From: Chitinophagaceae bacterium
Lineage (GTDB): Bacteria; Bacteroidota; Bacteroidia; Chitinophagales; Chitinophagaceae
DNA: 6,614 nucleotides
Reading direction: 5' to 3'
NCBI GenBank assembly: GCA_025455665.1
Contig: JALOMC010000166.1
Span: 1-6,614, forward strand
This document shows, in pieces, positions 1 to 5,963 of this stretch (position 1 is the stretch's first letter; the number at the start of each line of letters is the position of its first letter). The translations under genes were made by a program, and so were the position numbers. The notes beneath the pieces are model-generated. The model was not told the origin of the DNA and made no database searches. It was given only the letters and a program-made list of their open reading frames with translations.

Positions 1-740
1 GTTTTGTACGATTGATTGATGTAAGAAGACGATGAACCAGTACTCCGTATTTTGGTATCATTGCCAGACTTGCCGCGGTTTCTGTCGACGTTCATATTGC
101 CATAAGAGTTGGTAGTGGCAGTAGCCATTCCTTTATTTACCGATACGGTGGCCATAACGATGTACTCTACCCCCAGCAGGTTGCAAAGATCAACGGGCGT
201 ATACTGCTTCATCGTTTGCTCATTCACACCGGCTTTGGCCAAAATGGCATTGGTAGTAAGTACATCTTGCAATTCCAGCCCACCCGCGTGTGGCTGTAGT
301 GTTGCAAAAGCCTCTTGCTGTGCTTTTTCGCCCATTTGTTCGTCGCCTGCCTGGCGTTCTATCAAAAACTTGAAAGGCAAAATAGCCACTTTGTTATGGT
401 GATCTTCTAATGAAGCAGGCTGCGTGGGCAGTGCAGCTTTGGCAGCGGATGGTGCAGGGGCAGGAGGAGAAGCAGGCTCCGCACCCGGCTGAGGAGCCGG
501 CCGATTGAAAAACTCGATACGCCCGCTGGCAAAAGTGACCTTAATGATTTCCGACTTCTTGATACTATACACCACGGATTCTCCTTTATAAGAAAACTTC
601 AGCTCGTTGTCTGTTACTTCTTTTACCGTGCCTACCAATTCGTCGCCGGTTGTTTTTAAAATGATGTCATAATCGGCCTTCTTCTGCGCCCAAACAATTG
701 AGCAAAACAACAAGGCCACGATGGCAAAAAACGATTTCAT
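1..740 (-). CDS. Secreted protein with CsgG/TolB-like segment, 3' end cut by window edge
   Basis: Starts at the ATG at 740 and stays open for 246 codons to the left edge, so the C-terminus is missing. Residues 1-18 form a signal peptide with probable cleavage at VWA|Q19, leaving an N-terminal Gln as is common in Bacteroidota; the product should be periplasmic or outer-membrane associated. Residues 23-78 are a small beta-rich domain (DYDIILKTTGDELVGTV pattern) like the N-terminal modules of many Bacteroidota hypothetical proteins. A Pro/Ala linker covers about 80-109. Residues 117-201 (KVAILPF, then TPVDLCNLLGVEYIVMATV) resemble CsgG/TolB/LpoB-like nucleotide-binding-fold periplasmic proteins. 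The visible end (about 205-246) is rich in Thr, Ser, Asn and Gly and low in complexity. It lies 29 bp after the lipoprotein gene on the same strand, so the two are probably co-transcribed. The secreted state is well supported; the function is unknown. Confidence 0.82.
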   Translation of the reverse strand, partial: MKSFFAIVALLFCSIVWAQKKADYDIILKTTGDELVGTVKEVTDNELKFSYKGESVVYSIKKSEIIKVTFASGRIEFFNRPAPQPGAEPASPPAPAPSAAKAALPTQPASLEDHHNKVAILPFKFLIERQAGDEQMGEKAQQEAFATLQPHAGGLELQDVLTTNAILAKAGVNEQTMKQYTPVDLCNLLGVEYIVMATVSVNKGMATATTNSYGNMNVDRNRGKSGNDTKIRSTGSSSSYINQSYK

Positions 741-769
741 ACAATGTGATTGAAAGTGAAAAATTTGAT

Positions 770-1411
770 TTAATAGGAAAACTGTGGATACGGCTCCGCC
801 ATAAAATTGAGCGCCCGGGGCAAGCCGTCGCCCGGAAAAACCTTCAATGGCGGAGCTACACTAGGATTGGCCGGATAGCCTTTTTTGCCATATTTCATCT
901 CGTGAAAACTACCAGCAGACAACATCAACAAATTGCGCCAACCATTGGTACGGGCACTATCAATAACGACGGGAAAACCGGCCACCGTAAAATTTGTAAT
1001 GACGCTACCATCGGCCTGCAGCAGCATAATAGTGCAGCCACCGGTGCCGCAAAACAACGGGCCGGTGAGGCCTACAAAAATCTCCTCGCTGCCATCGTCA
1101 TTCAGATCAAAGCGAAACAGGCGAAACTTGCGCATGCTGCTGTCCTGAAAATCGGTAGCTAAATCGCTACCAAAGCTGCTGGCAATACCCCGGCGGGCAG
1201 CGGCTACAGCCGAATCGCCATAGGTCTGCACGCCGTATGCAGCTGCGTCTATGGCGTCGGTGGTATCCGGATCGGACAACGTTGGAACGGCTATGGCCCT
1301 GGTATTGGCCGCCTCCATTGTATCGGCAGCAGCGGGTGCTCCTGTATTGGCGCTATGGCAGGCTACCAATACGGCTACTGCCACTGGCAGCAGCAAAATA
1401 GACAAACGCAT
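770..1411 (-). CDS. Small lipoprotein with EF-hand-like loop and CGTGGC motif
   Basis: 213 residues. The N-terminus is a type II (lipoprotein) signal peptide: positive R2, a hydrophobic run, then lipobox L15-V-A-C18. The residues after Cys18 (HSANTG) lack the acidic surface-export signature of Bacteroidota lipoproteins, so a periplasm-facing anchor is more likely. A low-complexity Ala/Thr/Asp linker follows, to about residue 58. The C-terminal half has a Ca-binding-type loop, D102-L-N104-D-D106-G-S-E-E, followed by CGTGGC (C121 and C126, possibly a disulfide). Lipoproteins carrying a 'DLNGDGxxEIFV...CGxGGC' stretch occur widely among Gram-negative hypothetical proteins, but I know of no assigned function. 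The ATG at 1409-1411 is the only start that keeps the lipobox in place. It is probably the first gene of a two-gene operon with the secreted protein downstream, and it is transcribed divergently from the TSUP permease. Confidence 0.85.
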   Translation of the reverse strand: MRLSILLLPVAVAVLVACHSANTGAPAAADTMEAANTRAIAVPTLSDPDTTDAIDAAAYGVQTYGDSAVAAARRGIASSFGSDLATDFQDSSMRKFRLFRFDLNDDGSEEIFVGLTGPLFCGTGGCTIMLLQADGSVITNFTVAGFPVVIDSARTNGWRNLLMLSAGSFHEMKYGKKGYPANPSVAPPLKVFPGDGLPRALNFMAEPYPQFSY

Positions 1412-1509
1412 GTTGAGTTCATTTTAAGGTGTGCGATGCATCCTGACTGGCACGAAATGCCGTTGAATGTAATAAGGATGGTACACAAATCAAAACCTTG
1501 TGGGGGTGG

Positions 1510-2322
1510 ATGGCAGCTGAAGCCCCTAAGTTTGTATACCGTCAAATCAAGTTTGCATTTACATTGTCAGAGCTCATTGTTGTTTGCATAGCGGCGTTTG
1601 CAGCCGGATTCATTGATGCCGTAGTAGGCGGCGGCGGGCTGGTACAAACGCCTGTCATGCTGATCACCTTTCCGCAGGCACCAGTGGCCAGCCTGTTGGG
1701 CACGGTCAAAATCCCATCGTTTTGTGGTACCGCCGTATCGGCTTATGCCTATAGCCGCCGCATCGATATCAGGTGGCGGCTGGTGCTATGGGTAGCGCTG
1801 GCCGCTTTTATGGCAGCCATGGCCGGCTCGTACATGGTAAGCGTACTAAACAATGCGGTACTCAAGCCCATCATATTGGTGGTATTGTTAGTGGTAGCTG
1901 TGTTTACCTACACCCGCAAAAATCTTGGCCAGCAGCATGCCGAAATTCCCTTTTCAGCAGCTTTATGGAGAGGCATCATAGCCGGGTTACTCATTGGTTT
2001 TTACGATGGCTTTATTGGCCCCGGTACCGGCAGCTTTCTGGTGCTGGTGTTCATCACCATCATTGGTCACGATTTTATGCATGCCAGTGCGCATGCCAAA
2101 CTGGTGAACCTGTCCACCAATCTGGCCTCCATCATTTATTTTGGCAGCACCGGGCACATTCTTTTTCACCTGGCACTGCCTATGGCCGTGTGCAATATGG
2201 CCGGCGGCTGGCTGGGTACCCGCCTCGCTTTGCTCAAGGGCAACCGGTTCATTCGCTATTTCTTTTTAGCAGTGGTGGCCGGCACCATGATCCGCTTTGC
2301 CTACGATATCTTTTTCAGGTAA
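1510..2322 (+). CDS. TSUP family (TauE/SafE, DUF81) permease
   Basis: 270 residues from this ATG. It is an inner-membrane protein with about eight hydrophobic segments. The TSUP fold is a duplicated half, and the signature appears twice: GFIDAVVGGGGL at residues 33-44 and GFYDGFIGPGTGS at about 163-175. The family moves sulfite, sulfoacetate, thiosulfate and similar anions; the exact substrate cannot be read here. The start is uncertain. A TTG at 1498 adds four residues, and a TTG at 1564 would give MSELIVVC just before the first membrane helix, which is closer to the usual N-terminal length of the family. A perfect TAnnTTTG element at 1527-1534 also favours 1564. The EamA gene follows 34 bp later. 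With the persulfide dioxygenase nearby, a sulfite or thiosulfate export role is plausible (inference). Confidence 0.9.
   Translation: MAAEAPKFVYRQIKFAFTLSELIVVCIAAFAAGFIDAVVGGGGLVQTPVMLITFPQAPVASLLGTVKIPSFCGTAVSAYAYSRRIDIRWRLVLWVALAAFMAAMAGSYMVSVLNNAVLKPIILVVLLVVAVFTYTRKNLGQQHAEIPFSAALWRGIIAGLLIGFYDGFIGPGTGSFLVLVFITIIGHDFMHASAHAKLVNLSTNLASIIYFGSTGHILFHLALPMAVCNMAGGWLGTRLALLKGNRFIRYFFLAVVAGTMIRFAYDIFFR
1527..1534 (+). promoter_or_regulatory. Candidate Bacteroidetes -7 element (TAAGTTTG)
   Basis: TAAGTTTG matches the Bacteroidetes -7 consensus TAnnTTTG exactly. It lies inside the 5' end of the TSUP gene as read from the ATG at 1510. If it is used, transcription would begin near 1540 and translation would have to start at the in-frame TTG at 1564. 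No well-spaced -33 TTG is present: the nearest, at 1498, is 26 bp away against a usual spacing of about 19-21. A chance match is possible. Confidence 0.35.
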
Positions 2323-2343
2323 ACGCCGTGCATACCAGCCCCC

Positions 2344-2351
2344 TACTTTTG
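2344..2351 (+). promoter_or_regulatory. Bacteroidetes -7 element (TACTTTTG) just before the EamA start
   Basis: TACTTTTG fits TAnnTTTG exactly and ends 5 bp before the ATG at 2357. This very short spacing is seen often in front of genes in this phylum and implies a leaderless or nearly leaderless mRNA. It helps choose 2357 as the start, because the upstream TTG start would lie before the promoter. The -33 region has no clear TTG. The element suggests the EamA gene can be transcribed separately from the TSUP gene. Confidence 0.5.
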
Positions 2352-2356
2352 CCCGC

Positions 2357-3283
2357 ATGACCACCCAGTACCGGCATACCCTACAAGGTATCTTGCTGGC
2401 CGTTTTGGCCACCCTTGTATGGAGTGGCAATTTTATAGTGGCCCGCTATAGCAGTACCGATGTGCCGCCCATTATGCTGGCTACCCTGCGCTGGAGCTGT
2501 GCTGCCTTGCTCATGTTGCCGCTGGGCTACCAGGCCTTTTGGCGGCAGCGGCAGCTGATTGTACATCATTGGCCCTTGTTGCTGTTCGCTTCCTTTACAG
2601 GCATCAGCCTCTTCAATACCCTGGTATATGTGGCAGGCCATTATTCCGAAGCCATTATGCTGGCGCTGGTTGGCACTACTTCGTCGCCGGTGTTTTCATT
2701 TATACTGGCCCGCATTTTCTTACAAGAAAAAATACCGCCACAGCGCCTGGCAGGCCTGTTGCTGTGCATTACCGGCATTTTGCTGCTGCTGAGCCGCGGC
2801 AGCTGGTATACACTGCTGCACCTGCGCTTTACCGAAGGTGATTGGTGGATTTTGGGCGCCGCCCTATCCTTTGCGATTTACAACATCCTGGCTCGTAAAA
2901 AGCCAGCGGCGCTCAGTCCCACGGCTTTCCTGTTCAGCACTTTTTGGATGGGTGCCTTGCTGCTGCTGCCAGCAGCCGCTATTGAGTACGTGGTGCGCCC
3001 CTACCAACTGGTAATAAACTGGCAGCTGGCAGGCATCGTGCTGTATCTGGGGCTGGGCACCTCGGTCATTGCGTTTTACTGCTGGAACCGGGCGATTGGC
3101 TACCTCGGAGCCGCCCGTGCCGCCATTTTTGGCAATCTCATTCCCATTTTCAGCAGCCTGGAAGCGGTGTGGCTACTGGGCGAACACATCAGCTGGATGC
3201 ATGTGGCCGGCATGCTGCTGGTCATCAGCGGGCTGGTACTGGCCAATCTTCGGTTTAGCAAGCAGCCGGCCGCCAGTGCATAG
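2357..3283 (+). CDS. DMT superfamily permease with two EamA domains
   Basis: 308 residues, the usual length for a ten-helix drug/metabolite transporter of the inner membrane. The first EamA repeat covers about residues 9-145, opening with LATLVWSGNFIVAR; the second covers about 165-295 and ends in a WLLGEHISWMHVAGMLLVISG stretch typical of the last helices. The ATG at 2357 was chosen because the first helix begins about nine residues later; the in-frame TTG at 2297 would overlap the permease upstream and add a polar tail unlike the family. EamA proteins export varied small metabolites; E. coli EamA exports O-acetylserine and cysteine. A cysteine-pathway link would suit the sulfur genes around it, but the substrate cannot be told from sequence. 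It converges on the CstB-like gene, with only 40 bp between the stops. Confidence 0.92.
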   Translation: MTTQYRHTLQGILLAVLATLVWSGNFIVARYSSTDVPPIMLATLRWSCAALLMLPLGYQAFWRQRQLIVHHWPLLLFASFTGISLFNTLVYVAGHYSEAIMLALVGTTSSPVFSFILARIFLQEKIPPQRLAGLLLCITGILLLLSRGSWYTLLHLRFTEGDWWILGAALSFAIYNILARKKPAALSPTAFLFSTFWMGALLLLPAAAIEYVVRPYQLVINWQLAGIVLYLGLGTSVIAFYCWNRAIGYLGAARAAIFGNLIPIFSSLEAVWLLGEHISWMHVAGMLLVISGLVLANLRFSKQPAASA

Positions 3284-3297
3284 CAGCGGGGCCAGCT

Positions 3298-3325
3298 AAA
3301 AAAAATTACGACCACATCAGCGGTC
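3298..3325 (-). terminator. Possible weak intrinsic terminator of the CstB-like gene
   Basis: Read on the minus strand, GACC and GGTC (3325-3322 with 3313-3310) can form a 4-bp stem with an 8-nt loop. After GTAA (3309-3306, the stem's closing side being followed by these four bases) comes a run of eight T (3305-3298). The stem overlaps the TGA stop codon. The U-tract is good but the stem is short, so termination may be weak. No matching structure followed by T is seen for the convergent EamA gene. Confidence 0.35.
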
Positions 3326-4730
3326 AATTCAAGGCGGCGGTCTCTTTTTCGATGGGCATTCCATCCAGCACCTTCAGCGCATTCCAGCCACCCAGCACGT
3401 TGCGCAGGTTGTGCAGGCCCTGCCGCTTTAGTATAGATGCTGCTATAACGCTGCGATAGCCACCTGCACAGTGCACATAGAGGTTGGCATCTTCCGGCAC
3501 ATTGGCCACGCGGGCCATATCTGTCATATCGGCCAAAGGCAGGTGCAGGGCGCCGGGTATGTGCCCATCGGCAAATTCGGTTGAGTTGCGTACATCTACC
3601 ACCAGCAGGTTATCATCATGCGGCAGGTCCATCAGTACCTCGTCGGCCTCTACGTCTATCAGCATGTCTATGGGCTTGTTGGCAGCCTGCCAGCTGGCAA
3701 AGCCGCCTTGCAAAAAGCCTCCCATTTTTTCGAAGCCCACCCGGGCCAGGCGGGTAATGCTTTCCTGCTCGGTACCCGGCTCGGTTACCAGTAGCAGGGT
3801 TTTATCAAATGGCAGCAGGCTGCCGGCCCACTCGGCAAAGCGCCCTTCGAGGCCAATACTGATGGCGCCCGGCACAAAGCCCTGGGTGAAAACAGTGGCA
3901 GCCCGGGTATCCAATACCAGCGTATCGGGCCGCAGCATGGCAGTTTCAAAAGCATCAGCATCCAGGGGCCGCATGCCATCGGCCAGCACTTTATCAAAAG
4001 GTTGGTAGCCCTTCTGGTTAATAGCTGCGTTGATAGGAAAATAAGCGGGTGCCTGGCCAAGGCCTTCAGTCACGGCTTTGATAAAGGCTTCGCGGCTTTG
4101 AGCCTGCAGGGCATAGTTGGTTTGCTTTTGGGCGCCGATTGTGCTATACGTTTCGGGCCCTAAATTTTTGCCACAGGCACTACCCGGACCATGTGCGGGG
4201 TACACCAGCACATCCTCGGGCAGCAAGGCCAGCTTATGATGGAGCGACTCGTACAGCAGGGCTGCCAGTTCTTCGCTGCTCAGATTGCCGCTACTTAGGT
4301 CAGGGCGGCCTACATCGCCTATAAACAACGTATCGCCGGTAAACACTGCATGCGGCTTGCCCTGCTCATCCTTCAGCAGCCAGCAGGTGCTTTCCAGGGT
4401 ATGGCCTGGTGTGTGCAGGGCGGTCAGGCTTACCGCCCCCAACGCAAAAGTTTGCCCATCGGCAGCCACGGTTACCGGATAATGCGTTTTGGTACCGGGA
4501 CCATACACAATAGGCGCCCCTGTGGCCTTGCCCAGGTCGATGTGGCCGCTTACAAAATCGGCATGAAAATGCGTTTCGAACACATACCGGATGCTGGCGC
4601 CACGCTCAGCGGCCAGGTTCAGGTACACCTCTATGTCGCGAAGGGGGTCAATAATGGCTGCTTCGCCATTGCTTTCAATGTAGTAGGCTGCTTCGCTGAG
4701 GCAGTTGGTATATAGCTGTTGAATAAACAT
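3324..4730 (-). CDS. CstB-like persulfide dioxygenase, pseudo-rhodanese, rhodanese fusion
   Basis: 468 residues from the ATG at 4730, cytoplasmic. Residues 1 to about 210 are an ETHE1-type metallo-beta-lactamase domain. H54 (in THFHADF), H110 (in HTPGHT) and D133 (in FTGDTLF) match the mononuclear iron ligands known for ETHE1; H180 lies in YPAHGPGSACG, with C186 nearby. Family enzymes oxidise glutathione, CoA or bacillithiol persulfide to sulfite. Residues about 245-350 are a rhodanese fold whose active loop has no cysteine (VTEPGTEQES), so it is a pseudo-domain. Residues about 357-462 are an intact rhodanese with C421-AGGYRS, able to carry persulfide. This order is that of S. aureus CstB, which makes thiosulfate. 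The start at 4730 (MFIQQLYTNCLSEAAYYI) matches the family; the frame is open upstream to 4826 but that extension is not conserved-looking. It lies downstream of an ArsR gene on the same strand, with 102 bp between. Confidence 0.93.
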   Translation of the reverse strand: MFIQQLYTNCLSEAAYYIESNGEAAIIDPLRDIEVYLNLAAERGASIRYVFETHFHADFVSGHIDLGKATGAPIVYGPGTKTHYPVTVAADGQTFALGAVSLTALHTPGHTLESTCWLLKDEQGKPHAVFTGDTLFIGDVGRPDLSSGNLSSEELAALLYESLHHKLALLPEDVLVYPAHGPGSACGKNLGPETYSTIGAQKQTNYALQAQSREAFIKAVTEGLGQAPAYFPINAAINQKGYQPFDKVLADGMRPLDADAFETAMLRPDTLVLDTRAATVFTQGFVPGAISIGLEGRFAEWAGSLLPFDKTLLLVTEPGTEQESITRLARVGFEKMGGFLQGGFASWQAANKPIDMLIDVEADEVLMDLPHDDNLLVVDVRNSTEFADGHIPGALHLPLADMTDMARVANVPEDANLYVHCAGGYRSVIAASILKRQGLHNLRNVLGGWNALKVLDGMPIEKETAALN

Positions 4731-4732
4731 GT

Positions 4733-4745
4733 GCCAATATTTGGC
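4733..4745. promoter_or_regulatory. Inverted repeat, candidate operator at the CstB-like start
   Basis: GCCAATATTTGGC has perfect 5-bp arms (GCCAA/TTGGC) around a 3-base AT centre and lies 2 bp upstream of the ATG at 4730. It is of the short, AT-centred palindrome type bound by winged-helix dimers such as ArsR proteins, and the only regulator in the window is encoded next door. A partial match (GCCAAATTTG) is present at 4810-4819, just after the arsR-type stop codon. It could instead be a small RNA hairpin near the start codon. Operator function is inference. Confidence 0.35.
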
Positions 4746-4779
4746 GCAAAAAAACGGCACATTGGGCAAAAACGCACCC

Positions 4780-4801
4780 GGGGGAGCGATTTTGAGCCCC
4801 C
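4780..4801. repeat. G5/C5 inverted repeat between the ArsR and CstB-like genes
   Basis: GGGGG (4780-4784) and CCCCC (4797-4801) can pair over a 12-base loop. On the minus strand the stem is followed 8 bases later by TTTTT, so it could attenuate transcription from the regulator gene into the enzyme gene. The spacing is too long for a standard terminator, so no function is assigned. Confidence 0.25.
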
Positions 4802-4832
4802 AAATGCATGCCAAATTTGAAGACAAAAATGA

Positions 4833-5180
4833 CTATCGTTGGCCCACCAGGGCTTTCGATAGCTTGTGGATTTCTTCGATACGGCTGGTGTTGATGGAGT
4901 AAAAGATGAATTTTCCTTCACGCCGGGTTTCTACAATGCCGGCCCTGCGCAGCAGTGCCAGGTGCTGTGAGGCCACCGATTGCTCGAGCCGCAGCTTTAC
5001 GTAGATCTCGGTGACAGTCAATTCTTCTTTGTCGTGCAGCAGTCGGATAATCTGTAGGCGCAGTTTGTGATTAAGTGCCCGAATAATGAGGTCGGCTTTC
5101 TTGAGGGTCAGCAGTTCTACCTGGATCTCTTTTTTACTGCCTGCAAAAAGAGTCAGGTACAGGTGGTTGCTTGATGCCAT
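4833..5180 (-). CDS. ArsR/SmtB-type winged-helix regulator without cysteine
   Basis: 115 residues. The core runs from about residue 27 (KKADLIIRALNHKLRLQIIRLL), through the recognition helix at 66-83 (EQSVASQHLALLRRAGIV), to the wing at 85-97 (TRREGKFIFYSIN), all typical of dimeric ArsR repressors. The protein has no cysteine, so the As(III)-type CVC site and the dithiol of the persulfide sensors BigR and SqrR are both absent. Five histidines (6, 38, 49, 73, 105) and some acidic residues remain, so metal sensing is not excluded; another ligand or a partner protein is also possible. The 26-residue N-terminal arm before the core is longer than usual; 5180 is the only clear ATG. It is the gene directly upstream of the CstB-like enzyme on the same strand, which suggests it controls that enzyme and itself (inference). 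Confidence 0.92.
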   Translation of the reverse strand: MASSNHLYLTLFAGSKKEIQVELLTLKKADLIIRALNHKLRLQIIRLLHDKEELTVTEIYVKLRLEQSVASQHLALLRRAGIVETRREGKFIFYSINTSRIEEIHKLSKALVGQR

Positions 5181-5335
5181 AGGTTTTCATAGTTAAGGTC
5201 AGGTAAGGTTCACGCTCAAGCGGGCAGGATCGAAACCTGCACATGCTTACGTAGTTGCAAAATAAGGAAATATGGTCACGCCGGTCTTTTTGGCATTCTA
5301 TTGGTGCTTTTTAACAAATGGAAATCTACCTGCTG
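5181..5335. other. Intergenic region upstream of the ArsR gene
   Basis: 155 bp between the ArsR start and the tsaB stop, with no convincing ORF. It should hold the ArsR promoter on the minus strand. Positions 5258-5265, read on the minus strand as TTATTTTG, differ from TAnnTTTG by one base. GCAGG (5224-5228) and CCTGC (5236-5240) form a perfect 5-bp inverted repeat over 7 bases, placed between that element and the gene; it may be an operator or a leader hairpin. No terminator for tsaB is visible. Confidence 0.4.
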
Positions 5336-5963
5336 CTAAAGTGCTGGCTTGGTAGCTACAGGAGTATAAAATGCTTTGGCGTAGAAAGGCTCGGCGTAGG
5401 CCAAATCTGCCAACTGGCCAGCAGCCAGGGCCGCTGCAGCCAGCTGGGCAAAAGCCTCGGCCTGGCCTGCGGGTGGCGGCCAGTGCGCCTGTGGATGCTG
5501 ACAAATACCCTGCCATTTGGCCGCGCCGCTGCCACCAAAATATACCGGCCCCTGCTGCAGGGCGGCTGCCTGAAACCCGACGTCGAGCACCACTGCCCGG
5601 CACTCATCTACCGGCTGCAGCTGGCTGTCAAAAGTTTGAGTAAATACTTCCATGCGGCGGGCATCAATCAAAGCGCAAAAGCTGGCGCCAGTGGCCGGGC
5701 CAACCTGCTGCTGCATAGCCGCTGCCAATAGCTGCGTGGCCCACAGAGTAATGAGTGGTTTTTGCAAAGCAAAACAAAGCCCCTTGGCACTAGCCAGCCC
5801 CACCCGCAGCCCCGTGTACGATCCCGGACCATTATTCACGGCTACTGCCGACAATTGGCTGCTGAGCCACGGCATGGTACCTTGCGGCTACCGGCCGGCC
5901 ATGCTGCATCAGCAGTACCATGCCATGCTCTCCGGCGGTGTCTATGCCCAGTATCCAGCTCAT
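5336..5963 (-). pseudogene. tsaB: tsaB, frame broken by an apparent ~59-bp internal deletion
   Basis: TsaB is the non-catalytic partner of TsaD that is needed for the threonylcarbamoyl-adenosine (t6A37) modification of ANN-decoding tRNAs. The N-terminus (MSWILGIDTAGEHG) is read from the ATG at 5963 and ends at a TAA at 5832-5834. The rest (from about 5887; NNGPGSYTGLRVG, CALIDARRMEVF, and DLAYAEPFYAKAFYTP near the end) lies in another frame and runs to the TAG at 5336. From the G of GIDTA to the G of GPGS there are 118 bases, against about 177 in E. coli TsaB. So roughly 59 bases are missing, a number not divisible by three. The lost part is the helix that normally carries 'H...LLP...LL' between these motifs. 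The start overlaps the stop of the upstream gene as ATGA. All other motifs look intact, so this is either a recent mutation or an assembly or sequencing error. A downstream ATG at 5875 opens a 179-residue frame that lacks the first strands of the fold. Confidence 0.85.
5871..5924. repeat. Perfect 10-bp inverted repeat at the tsaB frame break
   Basis: GGCATGGTAC (5871-5880) and GTACCATGCC (5915-5924) are exact reverse complements, separated by 34 bases that include the self-complementary GGCCGGCC. A hairpin here coincides with the point where the tsaB frame is lost. Hairpins of this kind favour template slippage in replication and errors in sequencing or assembly. Confidence 0.7.

Noticed and set aside
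1486..1493. Minus-strand -7 element for the lipoprotein gene
   Set aside because: TTGATTTG has one mismatch to TAnnTTTG, lies about 75 bp from the start codon and has no supporting -33 element.
2297..2356. Upstream TTG start for the EamA permease
   Set aside because: It would overlap the TSUP gene by 26 bp, add a polar tail before helix 1, and start upstream of the -7 element at 2344-2351.
3298..3305. Plus-strand terminator for the EamA gene
   Set aside because: On the plus strand this run is A, not T, and no hairpin precedes a T-run after the stop at 3283.
3484..4008. 174-codon plus-strand frame opposite the CstB-like gene
   Set aside because: It has a low-complexity Ser/Ala/Arg composition and lies opposite well-conserved domains, so it is a shadow of codon bias on the other strand.
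4731..4826. 32-codon N-terminal extension of the CstB-like protein
   Set aside because: The frame is open by chance to 4826, but the added residues are unlike the family and cover the promoter/operator gap; MFIQQLYTNCL at 4730 is the usual N-terminus.
4833..5180. Naming the regulator BigR, SqrR or ArsR
   Set aside because: It lacks the cysteines that define those sensors, so only the fold and family level are supported.
5224..5240. tRNA T-arm-like hairpin (5-bp stem, 7-base loop ATCGAAA)
   Set aside because: The loop does not fit the T-loop consensus on either strand, and no matching acceptor, D or anticodon arms are found at the right distances.
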